From: Bacteroidota bacterium
Lineage (GTDB): Bacteria > Bacteroidota > Bacteroidia > Flavobacteriales_D > Crocinitomicaceae
Reading direction: 5' to 3'
Length of the DNA: 64,000 nt
Assembly: GCA_006226425.1 (NCBI GenBank)
Contig: SBGX01000031.1
Span: 1 to 64,000, forward strand
The position numbers were made by a program, and so were the translations under genes. Of the stretch, positions 16,900-26,678 are shown in pieces. The first letter of the stretch is position 1. Every line of letters begins with the position of its first letter. Under the pieces are notes generated by a model. That model saw only the letters and a list, made by a program, of their open reading frames with translations. It did not search any database and was not told the DNA's origin.

Positions 16900-19842
16900 C
16901 TACTTATGTTCTTTTCCCGACTCCAACAGAATATCATACATTTTTCGCTGAATTCGGGTACGAATACTCAGTTGATTGATCTTTTGATTCGCTGCATCCG
17001 GGTACACCCGATTGGAGAGAAACACGTAATTCAGTCCATAACTCGGATCTGCCCAGGTAAAAGTTCCGGTAAATCCGGAGTGGCCAAAACTTTGGTCTGA
17101 GGCCATCGAACAACAAGGACTTCTCCTTTTTCCTGTCGGACGATCAAATCCGGCGCCCCTCCGATTTCCTTTCAACTGTTGACTCGTATATTCCTTAATA
17201 ACAGATTGATCGATATACCGATGATTCCCATATACTCCTCCGTTTAAAAAGAGCTGCATCATGGCTGCCAAATCATGTGAATTTGAAAAAATTCCGGCAT
17301 GTCCACCGATCCCGCCCAGCATCGCTGCTCCCGGGTCATGGACGTAACCATGTACGACCTGCTCTCTGAACATGGTATCATTTTCGGTGGGTACAATTCG
17401 CTCTAGGGGAAAATACAAATGGGGTAAATAGCGGATATTTCTCAAGCCCATTGGCCCGTAAAACTCTTCATACAAGAACTCATCTTGTCGACAGCCAGCC
17501 TCCTTTTCCACTATTCGTCTCGTAAAGTAATAGCCCAGATCAGAGTATTTGTATCTCGGATTTCGCTTGAGTGGACTATTCAGCATGCGCTTAAACATGT
17601 AGTCCTCATAATCGTTCCGAATCCAAAGGTCTTCCGCTACTTGTATGTCGTAGCCCTCACAACGCACTTTGGAGTAGATACTTGGATCTGGGTGACCATC
17701 CTTCACTGTTTCCAGGAAAAAGGGAATCCAGGGCCTTAACCCTGCCTGATGCGCCAACATGTTGCGTAATTGGATATTCCCTACATCCGATTTCGAGGTC
17801 AAAGTCGGGAGGTAGTCTTTGACTCGATTTTGCAGGCTAAACTTACTCAAGCTCTGCAAACGCATCATGGCGGCTGTGGATCCCACGACCTTACTAATCG
17901 ACGCAATATCATAGACGTGATCATTTCGGATGGGCACTTTATTCTTGTACGTTTTACTTCCGAAGGATTTTTGATAGATGATTTTTCCTTCCAGAGCAAA
18001 AAGCACCTGACATCCCGGATATGCTCCAGCATTGATTCCCTCTAGCACCAGACTGTCGATTTGATTCATTTTTTCAGAGGCAATTCCTACTTCTTCCGGC
18101 AAACTGTACTTCAGGCGTTTTCCCCACTCCAGTTTCTGACCTGCCCCCCTCGCAATACTTTCCGACACCTTAAAATTCAATTTCCCATTTATTTCGGACG
18201 CTCCAAAGACACTTTGTACTGCGGCCTCCTGGGCATAATGATGATTTTCATAGGCAATCACCAAAGCATCCAGACGTTCCAGATCCAAATCATGCAGTCC
18301 TTTGGGATTCCCGAAGTGCACCAGGATATGATCCTTTTGACGAGGAACAGCCTCCAACCAGGATGTCAAATTTCCAGGTATACTAAAATTCTTTCGGGCC
18401 AAAACACTCGTGGGATGTACTGTCGTCAGAATCACATCATAATCATCAAAGCGACCTTTCATTCGATCCACTGCTTCCTCAAAAGAGAAGAAATGGAATT
18501 GCTCAATCCTATGAAAACGACTTGCCATCCCTGAGAAAGATTCCGAATGGACTCCAATTCGAACAATTGCAACCCGCTTATATTGCTGAACAAGCGGCAA
18601 GACTCCATTGTTCTTGACCATACACATCGCTTTTTCGTAACATTGTCTTCTGGCCCATTCTCGTTGTGTAGGAGTCGTTTTTTTCTCCAACACTTTCTTT
18701 TCCGGATGAAGGACATGGTATTTAGCCTGTAACAATCGTTTGCATCGCCGATCCAGTTCCGCCTGGGAGATTTCTCCCGAATTGACTTTTTCCGTCAGGA
18801 TTCGAATCGCATCTTTGACGTTTTCGGGAAACAGCAAAATATCCGTCCCCGCCTGAAATGCCTTTACCACCACTTCAGCCTTCCCATATCGACCGGCCAC
18901 CGCTTTCATGTTCAGTGCATCACTCACTACCAATCCCTTAAAATTTAATTGCTTTCGCAGCACTCCCTGTATCACCTGATCTGAAAGCGAAGCAGGAGTT
19001 CCGCTCGAATCGATCGCCGGAACACTCAAATGCCCCATCATGACCGTTGATACGCCTGCCTGAATTCCTTCCGCAAAAGGACGTAACTCGGATTCTTGTA
19101 GTTGCTCTTTCGATTGTTTAATCACCGGAAGTTCATAATGCGAATCATGTCGCGTATCTCCATGTCCAGGGAAGTGCTTGATACTACTCAAAATCCCCTG
19201 ACGCTCCATTCCTTTCAACATGGCGCGTGTGTGCACTCCACATTCGTCCGGATTTTCAGAAAAGGAACGGAAACCAATCACTGGATTTTCAGGATTACTA
19301 TTCACATCTGCTACCGGAGCAAAATTGAGGTGAATTCCTAATTCCCGGCACTCTTCTCCTATCATCTCACCAATTCTCCCGCTCAATTCAGGGTCATTCG
19401 CCGCTCCGATGGTATAGGCGTAAGGAAATCGTTCCTCTCCATTCAATCGCATTCCAAGTCCCCACTCCGCATCGATGGCGATCATCAATGGAATTTTCGA
19501 CGCTTTTTGCATTCGGGTGATGCTTTTTCTCGTACTTGCCCGATCCCCCTGAAAATAGATCAGTCCTCCAATTCCATGCTCTTTGACATACGATTCGATC
19601 TCTTTTTGATGATCCTCTCCTTTATTTGACCAGGTGGCCAGCATAAAAAACTGTCCGATCTTTTCTTCCAGGGACATTGCTTTTAGCTTTTCTTCCGCCC
19701 ATTGCTCACCTCTCGACAAGAATAGAGGAGCGGAATGACCGTCTTTTAAGGAATCTTTTCTTTTCAGCGACTTTTCCTGGTAAGTCCAGGCAAAAAGAAT
19801 ACTGATTAATCCCAACAAAAATCCGAATCGCAAGTGTCTCAT
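16900..19842 (-). CDS. Fusion of GH3 beta-N-acetylhexosaminidase-like domain and serine beta-lactamase-like domain
   Basis: This 980-residue exported protein has an N-terminal signal/anchor (1-20). A GH3 catalytic domain (about 50-390) has the NagZ-type loop K222-HFPGHGDTRHDSH with the Asp233/His235 dyad and nucleophile Asp308 (VVSDALNMKAV). A GH3 C-terminal domain follows (about 400-580). The class C/esterase-like beta-lactamase fold (about 600-970) has S648-I-S-K651, a Tyr motif in YSDLGYYF and GHSGFTGT near the end. The GH3 half should cleave GlcNAc-MurNAc muropeptide bonds. The second half may act on peptide stems or esters. A complete promoter lies upstream. It probably serves cell-wall turnover in the periplasm. 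Confidence 0.93.
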   Translation of the reverse strand: MRHLRFGFLLGLISILFAWTYQEKSLKRKDSLKDGHSAPLFLSRGEQWAEEKLKAMSLEEKIGQFFMLATWSNKGEDHQKEIESYVKEHGIGGLIYFQGDRASTRKSITRMQKASKIPLMIAIDAEWGLGMRLNGEERFPYAYTIGAANDPELSGRIGEMIGEECRELGIHLNFAPVADVNSNPENPVIGFRSFSENPDECGVHTRAMLKGMERQGILSSIKHFPGHGDTRHDSHYELPVIKQSKEQLQESELRPFAEGIQAGVSTVMMGHLSVPAIDSSGTPASLSDQVIQGVLRKQLNFKGLVVSDALNMKAVAGRYGKAEVVVKAFQAGTDILLFPENVKDAIRILTEKVNSGEISQAELDRRCKRLLQAKYHVLHPEKKVLEKKTTPTQREWARRQCYEKAMCMVKNNGVLPLVQQYKRVAIVRIGVHSESFSGMASRFHRIEQFHFFSFEEAVDRMKGRFDDYDVILTTVHPTSVLARKNFSIPGNLTSWLEAVPRQKDHILVHFGNPKGLHDLDLERLDALVIAYENHHYAQEAAVQSVFGASEINGKLNFKVSESIARGAGQKLEWGKRLKYSLPEEVGIASEKMNQIDSLVLEGINAGAYPGCQVLFALEGKIIYQKSFGSKTYKNKVPIRNDHVYDIASISKVVGSTAAMMRLQSLSKFSLQNRVKDYLPTLTSKSDVGNIQLRNMLAHQAGLRPWIPFFLETVKDGHPDPSIYSKVRCEGYDIQVAEDLWIRNDYEDYMFKRMLNSPLKRNPRYKYSDLGYYFTRRIVEKEAGCRQDEFLYEEFYGPMGLRNIRYLPHLYFPLERIVPTENDTMFREQVVHGYVHDPGAAMLGGIGGHAGIFSNSHDLAAMMQLFLNGGVYGNHRYIDQSVIKEYTSQQLKGNRRGAGFDRPTGKRRSPCCSMASDQSFGHSGFTGTFTWADPSYGLNYVFLSNRVYPDAANQKINQLSIRTRIQRKMYDILLESGKEHK

Positions 19843-19862
19843 GTCTCAAAAAAGAATTTCAA

Positions 19863-19893
19863 CAAAATTAAGCCTTTCAGGAGCAAAAGCCAA
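19863..19893 (-). promoter_or_regulatory. Promoter of the GH3/beta-lactamase gene
   Basis: On the minus strand TTG (19893-19891), a 20-bp spacer and TAATTTTG (19870-19863) match both Bacteroidota promoter boxes. The start codon at 19842 would give a leader of about 15 nt. Confidence 0.65.
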
Positions 19894-19989
19894 TTGAAAT
19901 CAGGGCTTTGATTGAATACCTATGAACGTTCCAATGTTGAAAACAGAAAAAACCAAAACACATCTTCTTCTCAAATTCAAGCCCCCTCA

Positions 19990-20023
19990 TTGCGTCTGAA
20001 AACCAGCTTTTATCTTATTTTTG
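19990..20023 (+). promoter_or_regulatory. Candidate promoter inside the long GT4 frame
   Basis: TTG (19990-19992), a 23-bp spacer and TATTTTTG (20016-20023). Its position inside the longest reading frame supports the downstream GTG start at 20068. The spacer is at the long end of the accepted range. Confidence 0.4.
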
Positions 20024-20067
20024 ATCAAATTTCGGACCAGATTTCGGTCGTCAAACAAGTCCTTTCG

Positions 20068-21153
20068 GTGAAAATACTCATGTTAGCAGATTCGAACAGT
20101 AGCCACACTTTTAAGTGGGTACAGGCACTTTCCGAAAAGGGGGTGGAAATTTGTCTGTTCGGTCTCAGCGCGCCTAAATTGGATTACTCCGACATGAAAG
20201 GGGTTCAGGTGCATTCCGGGGACTTATCTGTGAAACGAACTATTGGTGCCTTATCCAAAGCTAAGTACCTGAAAAGTGTTCCTTATCTCAAGAAATTACT
20301 CCGTGAATTTCAACCGGATATCGTTCATGCTCATTTTGCTACCAGCTATGGCTTGCTGGCTTCCCGGCTCAAACACCCAGTTTTATTTATTTCCGTTTGG
20401 GGAACAGACGTTTATCGCTTTCCGAAACAATCCATCCTGCATCGATCTATTTTCAAGCACATCCTGAAGAAAGCGAATTTCCTATTAAGCACCTCCAAAG
20501 ACATGGCCAGGGAATTGGCACTCTATACGAATCAGCACATTCAGATACTCCCATTTGGTGTTGACACGAAAAAATTTTGTCCTTCGGAATCGAAACAAAG
20601 GGAAACAATTACGATCGGCTGTATCAAGTGGATTGAGGAGAACTACGGAATTCAATATTTGTTTCAGGCTTTTGCCAAGCTAAAAAACGAGGCTTTTTAT
20701 CCTCAACTCAAACTGCTGATTGTCGGAGACGGCAGCTACCTCAACGAATTAAAGAGGCTTTGTCAGCAGCTAGCCATTGAAGGACAGGTCTCATTTGCAG
20801 GCAGGGTTGATCACTCTCAAGTCGTTGAATACCATCAACAAATGGATATCGAGGTGTATCTGTCGCACTTTGAAAGTTTTGGAGTTTCAGCCGTCGAAGC
20901 GGCTGCATGTGGAAATCCGCTCATTGTCTCACGAGTCGGTGGTTTGCCGGAAGTCGTCGAAGATGGAAACACCGGATTTATTGTCGCGTCAAAGGATGTT
21001 GATCAGCTTAAGCAAAAATTGGAGGTACTGATCAATGATTCGGCGCTAAGAAGCCAACTAGGACAAGCCGGACGAACAAAAGTATTGCAGGAATATTCCT
21101 GGGAACAAAATGTCGAGCAGATGCTTGACATCTATCGACGAGCTCTTTCTTAA
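20068..21153 (+). CDS. GT4-family glycosyltransferase
   Basis: A cytoplasmic GT-B fold glycosyltransferase of about 361 residues, with family 4 donor-site motif HFESFGVSAVEAAACGNPLI and GGLPEVVEDG. The N-terminal acceptor domain holds VHAHFATSYGLLA and VWGTDVYRFP. The frame is open 52 codons further upstream, but those residues are low-complexity and contain a promoter-like sequence. The GTG at 20068 starts the normal Rossmann strand (VKILMLADSNS). The acceptor is unknown; cell-surface glycan synthesis is the likely role. It converges with another GT4 gene 11 bp away. Confidence 0.88.
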   Translation: MKILMLADSNSSHTFKWVQALSEKGVEICLFGLSAPKLDYSDMKGVQVHSGDLSVKRTIGALSKAKYLKSVPYLKKLLREFQPDIVHAHFATSYGLLASRLKHPVLFISVWGTDVYRFPKQSILHRSIFKHILKKANFLLSTSKDMARELALYTNQHIQILPFGVDTKKFCPSESKQRETITIGCIKWIEENYGIQYLFQAFAKLKNEAFYPQLKLLIVGDGSYLNELKRLCQQLAIEGQVSFAGRVDHSQVVEYHQQMDIEVYLSHFESFGVSAVEAAACGNPLIVSRVGGLPEVVEDGNTGFIVASKDVDQLKQKLEVLINDSALRSQLGQAGRTKVLQEYSWEQNVEQMLDIYRRALS

Positions 21154-21164
21154 TTGAATCAAGA

Positions 21165-22391
21165 TTAATATTTTGCCACCTTCTCCAGTTCGGAAATAAA
21201 GTCCTGGGCAATAGCATCCCGGTTAAATACCTTCTGCACATACGCTCTCCCCTTCACTCCCATTTCTTTCATTTCCAAACGATTTTCTGACAAAAATTCC
21301 ATGCCAGCCACCAATTCGTTCAGATTTTCCGGTTCAAAAAAGAGACCTGCTTCAGCACGCTCAATGAAATGCGTCCGGGCCTCTCCATCTACCCCAAGCA
21401 ACAGTGCTTTCCGCATGGAAAGTGCCTCGAAGATTTTCGAAGGAATTGCCCCCATGAAAATATCCAGTTTTCTCAATGGAACCAGGGCTACGTCCACCTC
21501 GCAAAGGATTCCCGGCATCTTATCTTTACTAACGGGCGGTAGAAATAAAACATTTTTGTTCCCCAGCCGTTGATTCAGTTCAACAAGTTCATCCTTCTCC
21601 GGTCCTGACCCTTGCAGAACGATCGTTATTTGATCGTTTTTTACTTTGGATGCCGCCTCAATCACCAAAGAAAGTCCCTGAGCGTGTCCCAATATTCCAC
21701 CATAAAATAATACTAGCTTCTCTTCTGCAATTCCGTTTCTTTGTCGAAAACCTGATGAAGTGGTCTTTTCAGGGTCGTAAAACCCCAGATCCACCCCATT
21801 TGGTAACCAATAAGTTCGTACCTCTGGAAAACGTTTGTTGATATTATCGACGATTCCCTGGGTTTGACCAGTCACCAAAGCCGCTCGCTTGTAACATTTT
21901 TCCTCCAGACGATAGGCCATTTTCAGCAGGCGCTGATTGTTCACAACTCCCATTTTCTCGGCACTTTCCGGCCATAAATCAGACACGTTGAAGATGAGTT
22001 TTGCCTGCATCTTTTTAGCCAATCTCATCGCCGAATAGCCTAAAAATAATGGTGGGGATTCCACCAGGAGGAAATCGTAGCGTCCCAATTTTCTTCCTCG
22101 AAAATAGGAGGTCCAGACAAAGCTGAAGTAATTGAGTAATCTCGGAAGAATGTTTTTGGAGGTGGAGACAAAAATCTTAGATCGATATACCTTGATTCCA
22201 TCGATCACCTCTTCTCTGATCTTCCCACTTCGGTAGGCTTCATGAATTTCCATCGAGGGATAATTGGGCATCGCCGTCAAAACCTCCACATCAATTCCAT
22301 AGCGTTTCATTCGCACAGCAAGTTCATGTAGCCGATTTTGAGGAGCCCCCACTTCCGGAGGATAATATTGAGTCAGAAATAATATTCTCAT
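21165..22391 (-). CDS. GT4-family glycosyltransferase (WbuB/WcaI-like)
   Basis: A GT-B glycosyltransferase of about 408 residues resembling those of O-antigen and exopolysaccharide clusters: MRILFLTQYYPPEVGAPQNR at the N-terminus, FNVSDLWPESAEKMG in the middle, and LPNGVDLGFY with a C-terminal donor domain (FYGGILGHAQGL, VPLRKLDIFMGAIPSKIFEAL). The frame can begin with TTG at 22397, but ATG at 22391 fits the family. No polymerase, flippase or other capsule genes are adjacent, so the product is unclear. Confidence 0.9.
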   Translation of the reverse strand: MRILFLTQYYPPEVGAPQNRLHELAVRMKRYGIDVEVLTAMPNYPSMEIHEAYRSGKIREEVIDGIKVYRSKIFVSTSKNILPRLLNYFSFVWTSYFRGRKLGRYDFLLVESPPLFLGYSAMRLAKKMQAKLIFNVSDLWPESAEKMGVVNNQRLLKMAYRLEEKCYKRAALVTGQTQGIVDNINKRFPEVRTYWLPNGVDLGFYDPEKTTSSGFRQRNGIAEEKLVLFYGGILGHAQGLSLVIEAASKVKNDQITIVLQGSGPEKDELVELNQRLGNKNVLFLPPVSKDKMPGILCEVDVALVPLRKLDIFMGAIPSKIFEALSMRKALLLGVDGEARTHFIERAEAGLFFEPENLNELVAGMEFLSENRLEMKEMGVKGRAYVQKVFNRDAIAQDFISELEKVAKY

Positions 22392-22489
22392 GGTCAATCA
22401 GATATCCGAAAACTACTCTTTCCAAATTCCGGGCGCAAGTTAGTAATTTCTTGGTGTTGATTGCGAAAGAAGTCATCGGGACAAGCGCT

Positions 22490-22520
22490 AAAATAAAAGG
22501 TCAGCCACAAGGGCCGACCT
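22490..22520 (-). terminator. Intrinsic terminator after the T9SS type B gene
   Basis: A 9-bp stem (AGGTCAGCC 22498-22506 with GGCCGACCT 22512-22520, one G-U pair) is followed on the minus strand by TTTTATTT. A second hairpin (ACAACGG 22528-22534 with CCGTTGT 22551-22557) lies between it and the stop codon. Confidence 0.8.
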
Positions 22521-22563
22521 CTTACCTACAACGGTCCATTGCCTCATTTCCCGTTGTGATGAA

Positions 22564-23724
22564 TCATCGTAAAAGATGTACAAAGCCTTGATAAAGCACT
22601 TTTTCCTGAGATTTAAGAACGTAGAAGTAGATTCCATCAACTAAATCTTCCCCCGACCAGTTATTTTGATAGTTTTTTTGACTGAACACCGAGTTTCCCC
22701 ATCTGTTAAACACCTGTAATTCGTTCTCTGGCAGCTGCTCCAATTGATCAATGACGAAAAATTCATTAATACCATCCTGATTCGGGGTAATGATATTTGG
22801 AAGACTCAATTCCGTACCTCTGCATCCTTTTTGATCCGCCAGGACAGTCACGGTCCCCATATCTAACCCATACTGTGTTTCTCCATCATAAAAACTCAGC
22901 CATACTTGATATCTTCCGGTATCCGAGTAACATATTCCCATGGGGTTCATATTCACCGGGGTATCCTCCACCGCTCCTTCAAAAGTCCAGGTAATATTCT
23001 GCGGATTGTTTACTTGCGGAAGATTCGGAAAATAAAAATCCATACATGGGTTCGCCAGACAAATTGTATCCTGATACTGGATCTCATTTTCCAAGGTCGT
23101 CATATTCTCTTCCGCCACCGAAAAGTGAAGAACCTCGTGATGATGTTCAAGCGACTTCCAAGAATTAAAAGGCTGAAAAGAAAAGCGATGATTTCCAGCC
23201 GGTATGTGAATAACCACCGGATGCCACTGTCCATCAAAAGGAATATAGGGGCCTTTCAGACGAAGACTGTCAAGCGTAAAATCTTCCAATCCGTATTCAG
23301 GCACCGTCGTTTGTGCAGACGAATTTGCACCGCTATTATAAAAACCAGCCAAATACAATTTTACCAATGCCGGAGAATTGATAGACAAGTCCGTATAAAT
23401 TCCTTCCTCATCAATAGTTCCGGCGTAATTTGTATAAATGGACCCCTGACTTGCTGCCACCCAGGATTGATCTCCCTCCGGAGTCGCAGGAACAGGGCTA
23501 ATCAGAGGCCCATTCGGAGAAGTTTGATAGGTAATTCCAAAAATCCAACTGATCGTATTGGCAATATCCGGAGAGCTTTGAGGTACAATGAAGTTCCATC
23601 CGTTGGGCACACACACTTCACAGGGAGAAATTGAGTGAGTGGTCGGGGGCAATTGAGAATAAGCGGATCTTCCGAATCCTATCAGAAATAGAATAAATAA
23701 ACGATATGTACCGAAGCGAGTCAT
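22564..23724 (-). CDS. Secreted protein with gliding-motility (CHU_C, T9SS type B) C-terminus
   Basis: A protein of 386 residues with a signal peptide (MTRFGTYRLFILFLIGFGRSAYSQ). A region of about 230 residues of unknown fold is followed by a PKD-like segment (GICYSDTGRYQVWLSFYDG). The C-terminal 85 residues are the type B sorting domain (LPNIITPNQDGINEFFVI ... VFNRWGNSVF ... DGIYFYVLK). Type B cargo is exported by T9SS and usually handled by a PorP/SprF partner, which is not seen here. ATG at 23724 overlaps the upstream stop as ATGA, which fixes the start and shows translational coupling. Confidence 0.9.
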   Translation of the reverse strand: MTRFGTYRLFILFLIGFGRSAYSQLPPTTHSISPCEVCVPNGWNFIVPQSSPDIANTISWIFGITYQTSPNGPLISPVPATPEGDQSWVAASQGSIYTNYAGTIDEEGIYTDLSINSPALVKLYLAGFYNSGANSSAQTTVPEYGLEDFTLDSLRLKGPYIPFDGQWHPVVIHIPAGNHRFSFQPFNSWKSLEHHHEVLHFSVAEENMTTLENEIQYQDTICLANPCMDFYFPNLPQVNNPQNITWTFEGAVEDTPVNMNPMGICYSDTGRYQVWLSFYDGETQYGLDMGTVTVLADQKGCRGTELSLPNIITPNQDGINEFFVIDQLEQLPENELQVFNRWGNSVFSQKNYQNNWSGEDLVDGIYFYVLKSQEKVLYQGFVHLLR

Positions 23725-24911
23725 TCCCATCCCTGAATCAAAAAGCTCTGACAAAGATTTCCACAATGCAGGTAATAGACACCTTCACCGCACGGAGCTA
23801 AGGAAATAAGATTATGTCCCTTATTCAAAAAACCTGTGTGAACCAGCTCTCCATTGGAACTAACTATGCTGAATGGAATTTTGTGCACCGGTAATTCCAA
23901 TCGCACATCCAATTGTCTTTCATTCGGAATGGGACAAACAGAAAGTCCTTCAATTTCTTTCTCAACGATGGACGTTGACGGATCGGAAACTGCATAAACC
24001 CCATCTTCCAGGCAAACATGAAAGGTTCCCTGACTACTCAAAGCAAAGCCATCTACCCTTCCGGAAAACGTTTTGGGTGCATTGGCATTCACGAAATTCG
24101 ATCCGTCGAACACATAGCTGGCTCCCTGAAACATGGAAATCCAAACATTTCCGTTCATGTCTTCTCCAATTGCTCCGACCTTCGTTGCAAAAGGATCAGG
24201 AAAGTTATTGACTTTACTCCACGAACTGCCATCATAACGATACAAGGCGTCTCCTCCGACCCAGACATTTCCTTTACTATCCGCAAAAGAACAGCTTATT
24301 TCTGTCATCTGAATCCCATCACTCTTTCCATAGGAAGTCCAGGTACTCCCGTCAAAATGATTGATTACCGCCTCGTTTTGAACGGGAGCCTGGTTAAAGA
24401 TAAGCGCTGTCAACCAAATCTTTTTGTTTTGGTCGCTTGAAACTGATGTAAAGTAATCTCCTTTCAATCCATCGTTTGCAGTATAAAACACCCAACTCTG
24501 ACCATCGTACTTTGTAGCGCCTTCGTTTTCCATTGCTAACCAAAGATCCTGACCATTTAATTCCGTATCGTAGACGGAATAACCATTCAGACTGTCGGGT
24601 GAATAATTTGTGTAATTGCTTCCATCATAGGCCGTCATACCACCATAACCACCTCCCCAAATAAGCCCCTGATGATCCAGGAGTAGATTCACCATATTGG
24701 TTGAAATCCAGTTTGAAGAATGATCTGTTACTGTTCCCTGCCCGTCTACCGAGCTAATTTCGCTCTGATTAACCATCCATAGATTATCTGATTGATCAAA
24801 ACTGATTCCAACGGGATACTGAACATCATGAACTTTTGTCCAGTTAAATTGCCCTACTACGATAATTGGTGCCAGAATTAAAGCTAACGTTAAGCTTCTT
24901 TTTGTTCTCAT
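23721..24911 (-). CDS. Secreted beta-propeller protein with C-terminal sorting-like domain
   Basis: A 396-residue protein with a signal peptide (ending PIIVVGQ). Repeats of the two-component-regulator propeller type follow (DQSDNLWMVNQ, DHQGLIWGGGYGGMTAYDG, DQNKKIWLTAL, DSKGNVWVGGDALYRYDG, DMNGNVWISMFQG), spaced about 45 residues as in a seven-bladed propeller. The last 75 residues (CPIPNERQLDVRLEL ... GEVYYLHCG-like end) resemble a type A T9SS sorting domain. It is the first gene of a pair with the T9SS type B gene. The propeller motif usually occurs in sensor kinases; here it stands alone at the surface. Confidence 0.85.
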   Translation of the reverse strand: MRTKRSLTLALILAPIIVVGQFNWTKVHDVQYPVGISFDQSDNLWMVNQSEISSVDGQGTVTDHSSNWISTNMVNLLLDHQGLIWGGGYGGMTAYDGSNYTNYSPDSLNGYSVYDTELNGQDLWLAMENEGATKYDGQSWVFYTANDGLKGDYFTSVSSDQNKKIWLTALIFNQAPVQNEAVINHFDGSTWTSYGKSDGIQMTEISCSFADSKGNVWVGGDALYRYDGSSWSKVNNFPDPFATKVGAIGEDMNGNVWISMFQGASYVFDGSNFVNANAPKTFSGRVDGFALSSQGTFHVCLEDGVYAVSDPSTSIVEKEIEGLSVCPIPNERQLDVRLELPVHKIPFSIVSSNGELVHTGFLNKGHNLISLAPCGEGVYYLHCGNLCQSFLIQGWE

Positions 24912-25004
24912 TTTTTTTGCGTTTCATCAAAGAACGCGTTAAGTTCAAAAAGGGCAAAAATCTAAACCTCTACATCATCTCTACACCTTCTGTAACTACC
25001 AACT

Positions 25005-26663
25005 TTACAGGTTCATCAAGAAATCTCTTAAAGGAAGATCCGATTCTATTTTTAATTTTTTTCGCAATCTATAGCGGGCCATATCCACCGATTTGGACTC
25101 AATATTTTGCATGGCAGCAATTTCTTTCGAAGTCAAGTCCAGTAGGATTAATTCACAAAGCTGTACATCTCTATTCGACAACTCAGGAAAACGCTCTCTT
25201 AAACGAATACTGAACTCGCTGCTATACCCTTTCATTTTCTCTTCCAGCACTTTGTTTTCCGAAGCGTTGTTTTGAAACGATTTAATTACATGAATGACAT
25301 CATTCAGTTCCTCTTTCCCGATCAAATCAGGTAATTTTCGCTCCATATTCCTCAGATCCACGGTCAATTGATCCAACACTTGATTCCTTTGGGAAATGAA
25401 AATGGCATAGTTCTGAATTTCTTCATTTAACATCTTCTTTTCCCGTTCTTTTAACAATAGCAACTCTTTGGTCTTATTCAGGTTCCGAAGCAACAAATAG
25501 AAAATAAAAAAAGCTGAAAGCAACAAGATGAAAATTCCGATCAGAGCCATTCTCTTTTCACGTTCTACCTGATCCTTCCTGATTTTGAGCTGTTCCAACT
25601 CCTGTTTTCTTTTATATCTTTCAAATTCATTCTCGATGTTCGCTATATTTTCACGATGGAGCCTGTTAATGCGCTCTTCCTGATCTTCATTGGCCAATTC
25701 TATCAGCTCAAAACCCTGTTGATAATTCTTCTTTTGATAAAATGTTTTTGCCAAATCCATCTGTGAATTTCTCCTCATCTGATACGAATCGATCTTTTTA
25801 GCCAGTTTGATCGACTCTTTTAATGAGGCTTCCGAATTCTGATAGTCTCCAACTCTTCGATAGTAATTCCCCAGATTATTATTCGTCGCGCTTAAAAAAT
25901 AGTCATCTCCTAATTCAATGCTTGCTTTCATCGCTTCATCCAACGCCTTCTTAGCCTGAGAAAACTTTCCAACCTTTTGATAAATGACTCCCAAATTATT
26001 GTAACACAGCACTTTGTTATAGGTTCTCCCTCCTACCTTTGAGCTGAGCATTTCCTTCAAATGTGTAATGGCCTGTTCGAAATATGTACTCGATACCTCG
26101 TAATTGTTGGATTCTAGGAAGCCGACCCCCAAATTGATATAGGACTGGGTGTATTCATTCGTTAGTTTCGCCTTCTTCCTATGATCCAATGCTTTTTGAA
26201 AATTGACAATGGAACGGTCCAAATCTTTCATTGACAGATATACAGACCCTTTCTTGTCATAGAGCTCTGCGATAAGTGATTCATTCTTCATGGGAAGAGC
26301 ATCTTGCAACACCTCATCATATTCTCTAATGGCCCTTTTGAACAACTCCATCCGTCTATAATTCTTGGCCAAACCAAAACACGCTTTCCTTTTTATTGCC
26401 GTATCCTTTTCTTGATAAGCCCGCTTTTTTAGGACTTCCAACACCTGGTTGGAGTGAACAAATTTTCCGCTTGCATAAAGTTGATTGGCTGAATCGATCA
26501 ATTGTTCATTCCCCAGTCCCAACAGCGGCTTTTCATAGGAATAAATTAAATCGGACGTTTCTCTCGAAGTTCCACTAAAAAATTGTGTTAATATGAATGT
26601 CCCGATCGCTACAAATACCGCAATCGTCAAATAGAATGGAATGTATTTTTTTTCCCTTATCAT
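25005..26663 (-). CDS. Membrane-anchored TPR protein with LuxR-type HTH
   Basis: A 552-residue regulator. A hydrophobic segment at about 10-28 anchors the N-terminus. Six or more TPR units follow (SLIAELYDKKGSVYLSMKDL, SYINLGVGFLESNNYEVSS, LCYNNLGVIYQKVGKFSQAK and others, about 75-320). A coiled coil and second membrane segment (MALIGIFILLLSAFFIFYLL, about 375-397) lead to a cytoplasmic coiled coil and a C-terminal HTH of the LuxR class (LSNRDVQLCELILLDLTSKEIA...). Such proteins are common in Bacteroidota and probably pass an envelope signal straight to DNA. A TATCTTTG -7 box (26671-26678) lies 7 bp before the ATG. Confidence 0.88.
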   Translation of the reverse strand: MIREKKYIPFYLTIAVFVAIGTFILTQFFSGTSRETSDLIYSYEKPLLGLGNEQLIDSANQLYASGKFVHSNQVLEVLKKRAYQEKDTAIKRKACFGLAKNYRRMELFKRAIREYDEVLQDALPMKNESLIAELYDKKGSVYLSMKDLDRSIVNFQKALDHRKKAKLTNEYTQSYINLGVGFLESNNYEVSSTYFEQAITHLKEMLSSKVGGRTYNKVLCYNNLGVIYQKVGKFSQAKKALDEAMKASIELGDDYFLSATNNNLGNYYRRVGDYQNSEASLKESIKLAKKIDSYQMRRNSQMDLAKTFYQKKNYQQGFELIELANEDQEERINRLHRENIANIENEFERYKRKQELEQLKIRKDQVEREKRMALIGIFILLLSAFFIFYLLLRNLNKTKELLLLKEREKKMLNEEIQNYAIFISQRNQVLDQLTVDLRNMERKLPDLIGKEELNDVIHVIKSFQNNASENKVLEEKMKGYSSEFSIRLRERFPELSNRDVQLCELILLDLTSKEIAAMQNIESKSVDMARYRLRKKLKIESDLPLRDFLMNL

Positions 26664-26670
26664 TGAAGCA

Positions 26671-26678
26671 CAAAGATA
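26671..26678 (-). promoter_or_regulatory. Candidate promoter -7 box for the TPR/LuxR gene
   Basis: TATCTTTG on the minus strand, 7 bp before the ATG, predicting a leader of only a few nucleotides. There is no clear -33 TTG. Confidence 0.4.

Noticed and set aside
22906-23634. 242-codon plus-strand open frame
   Set aside because: It lies opposite the T9SS type B gene. The composition is rich in Arg and Ile, as expected for a shadow frame.
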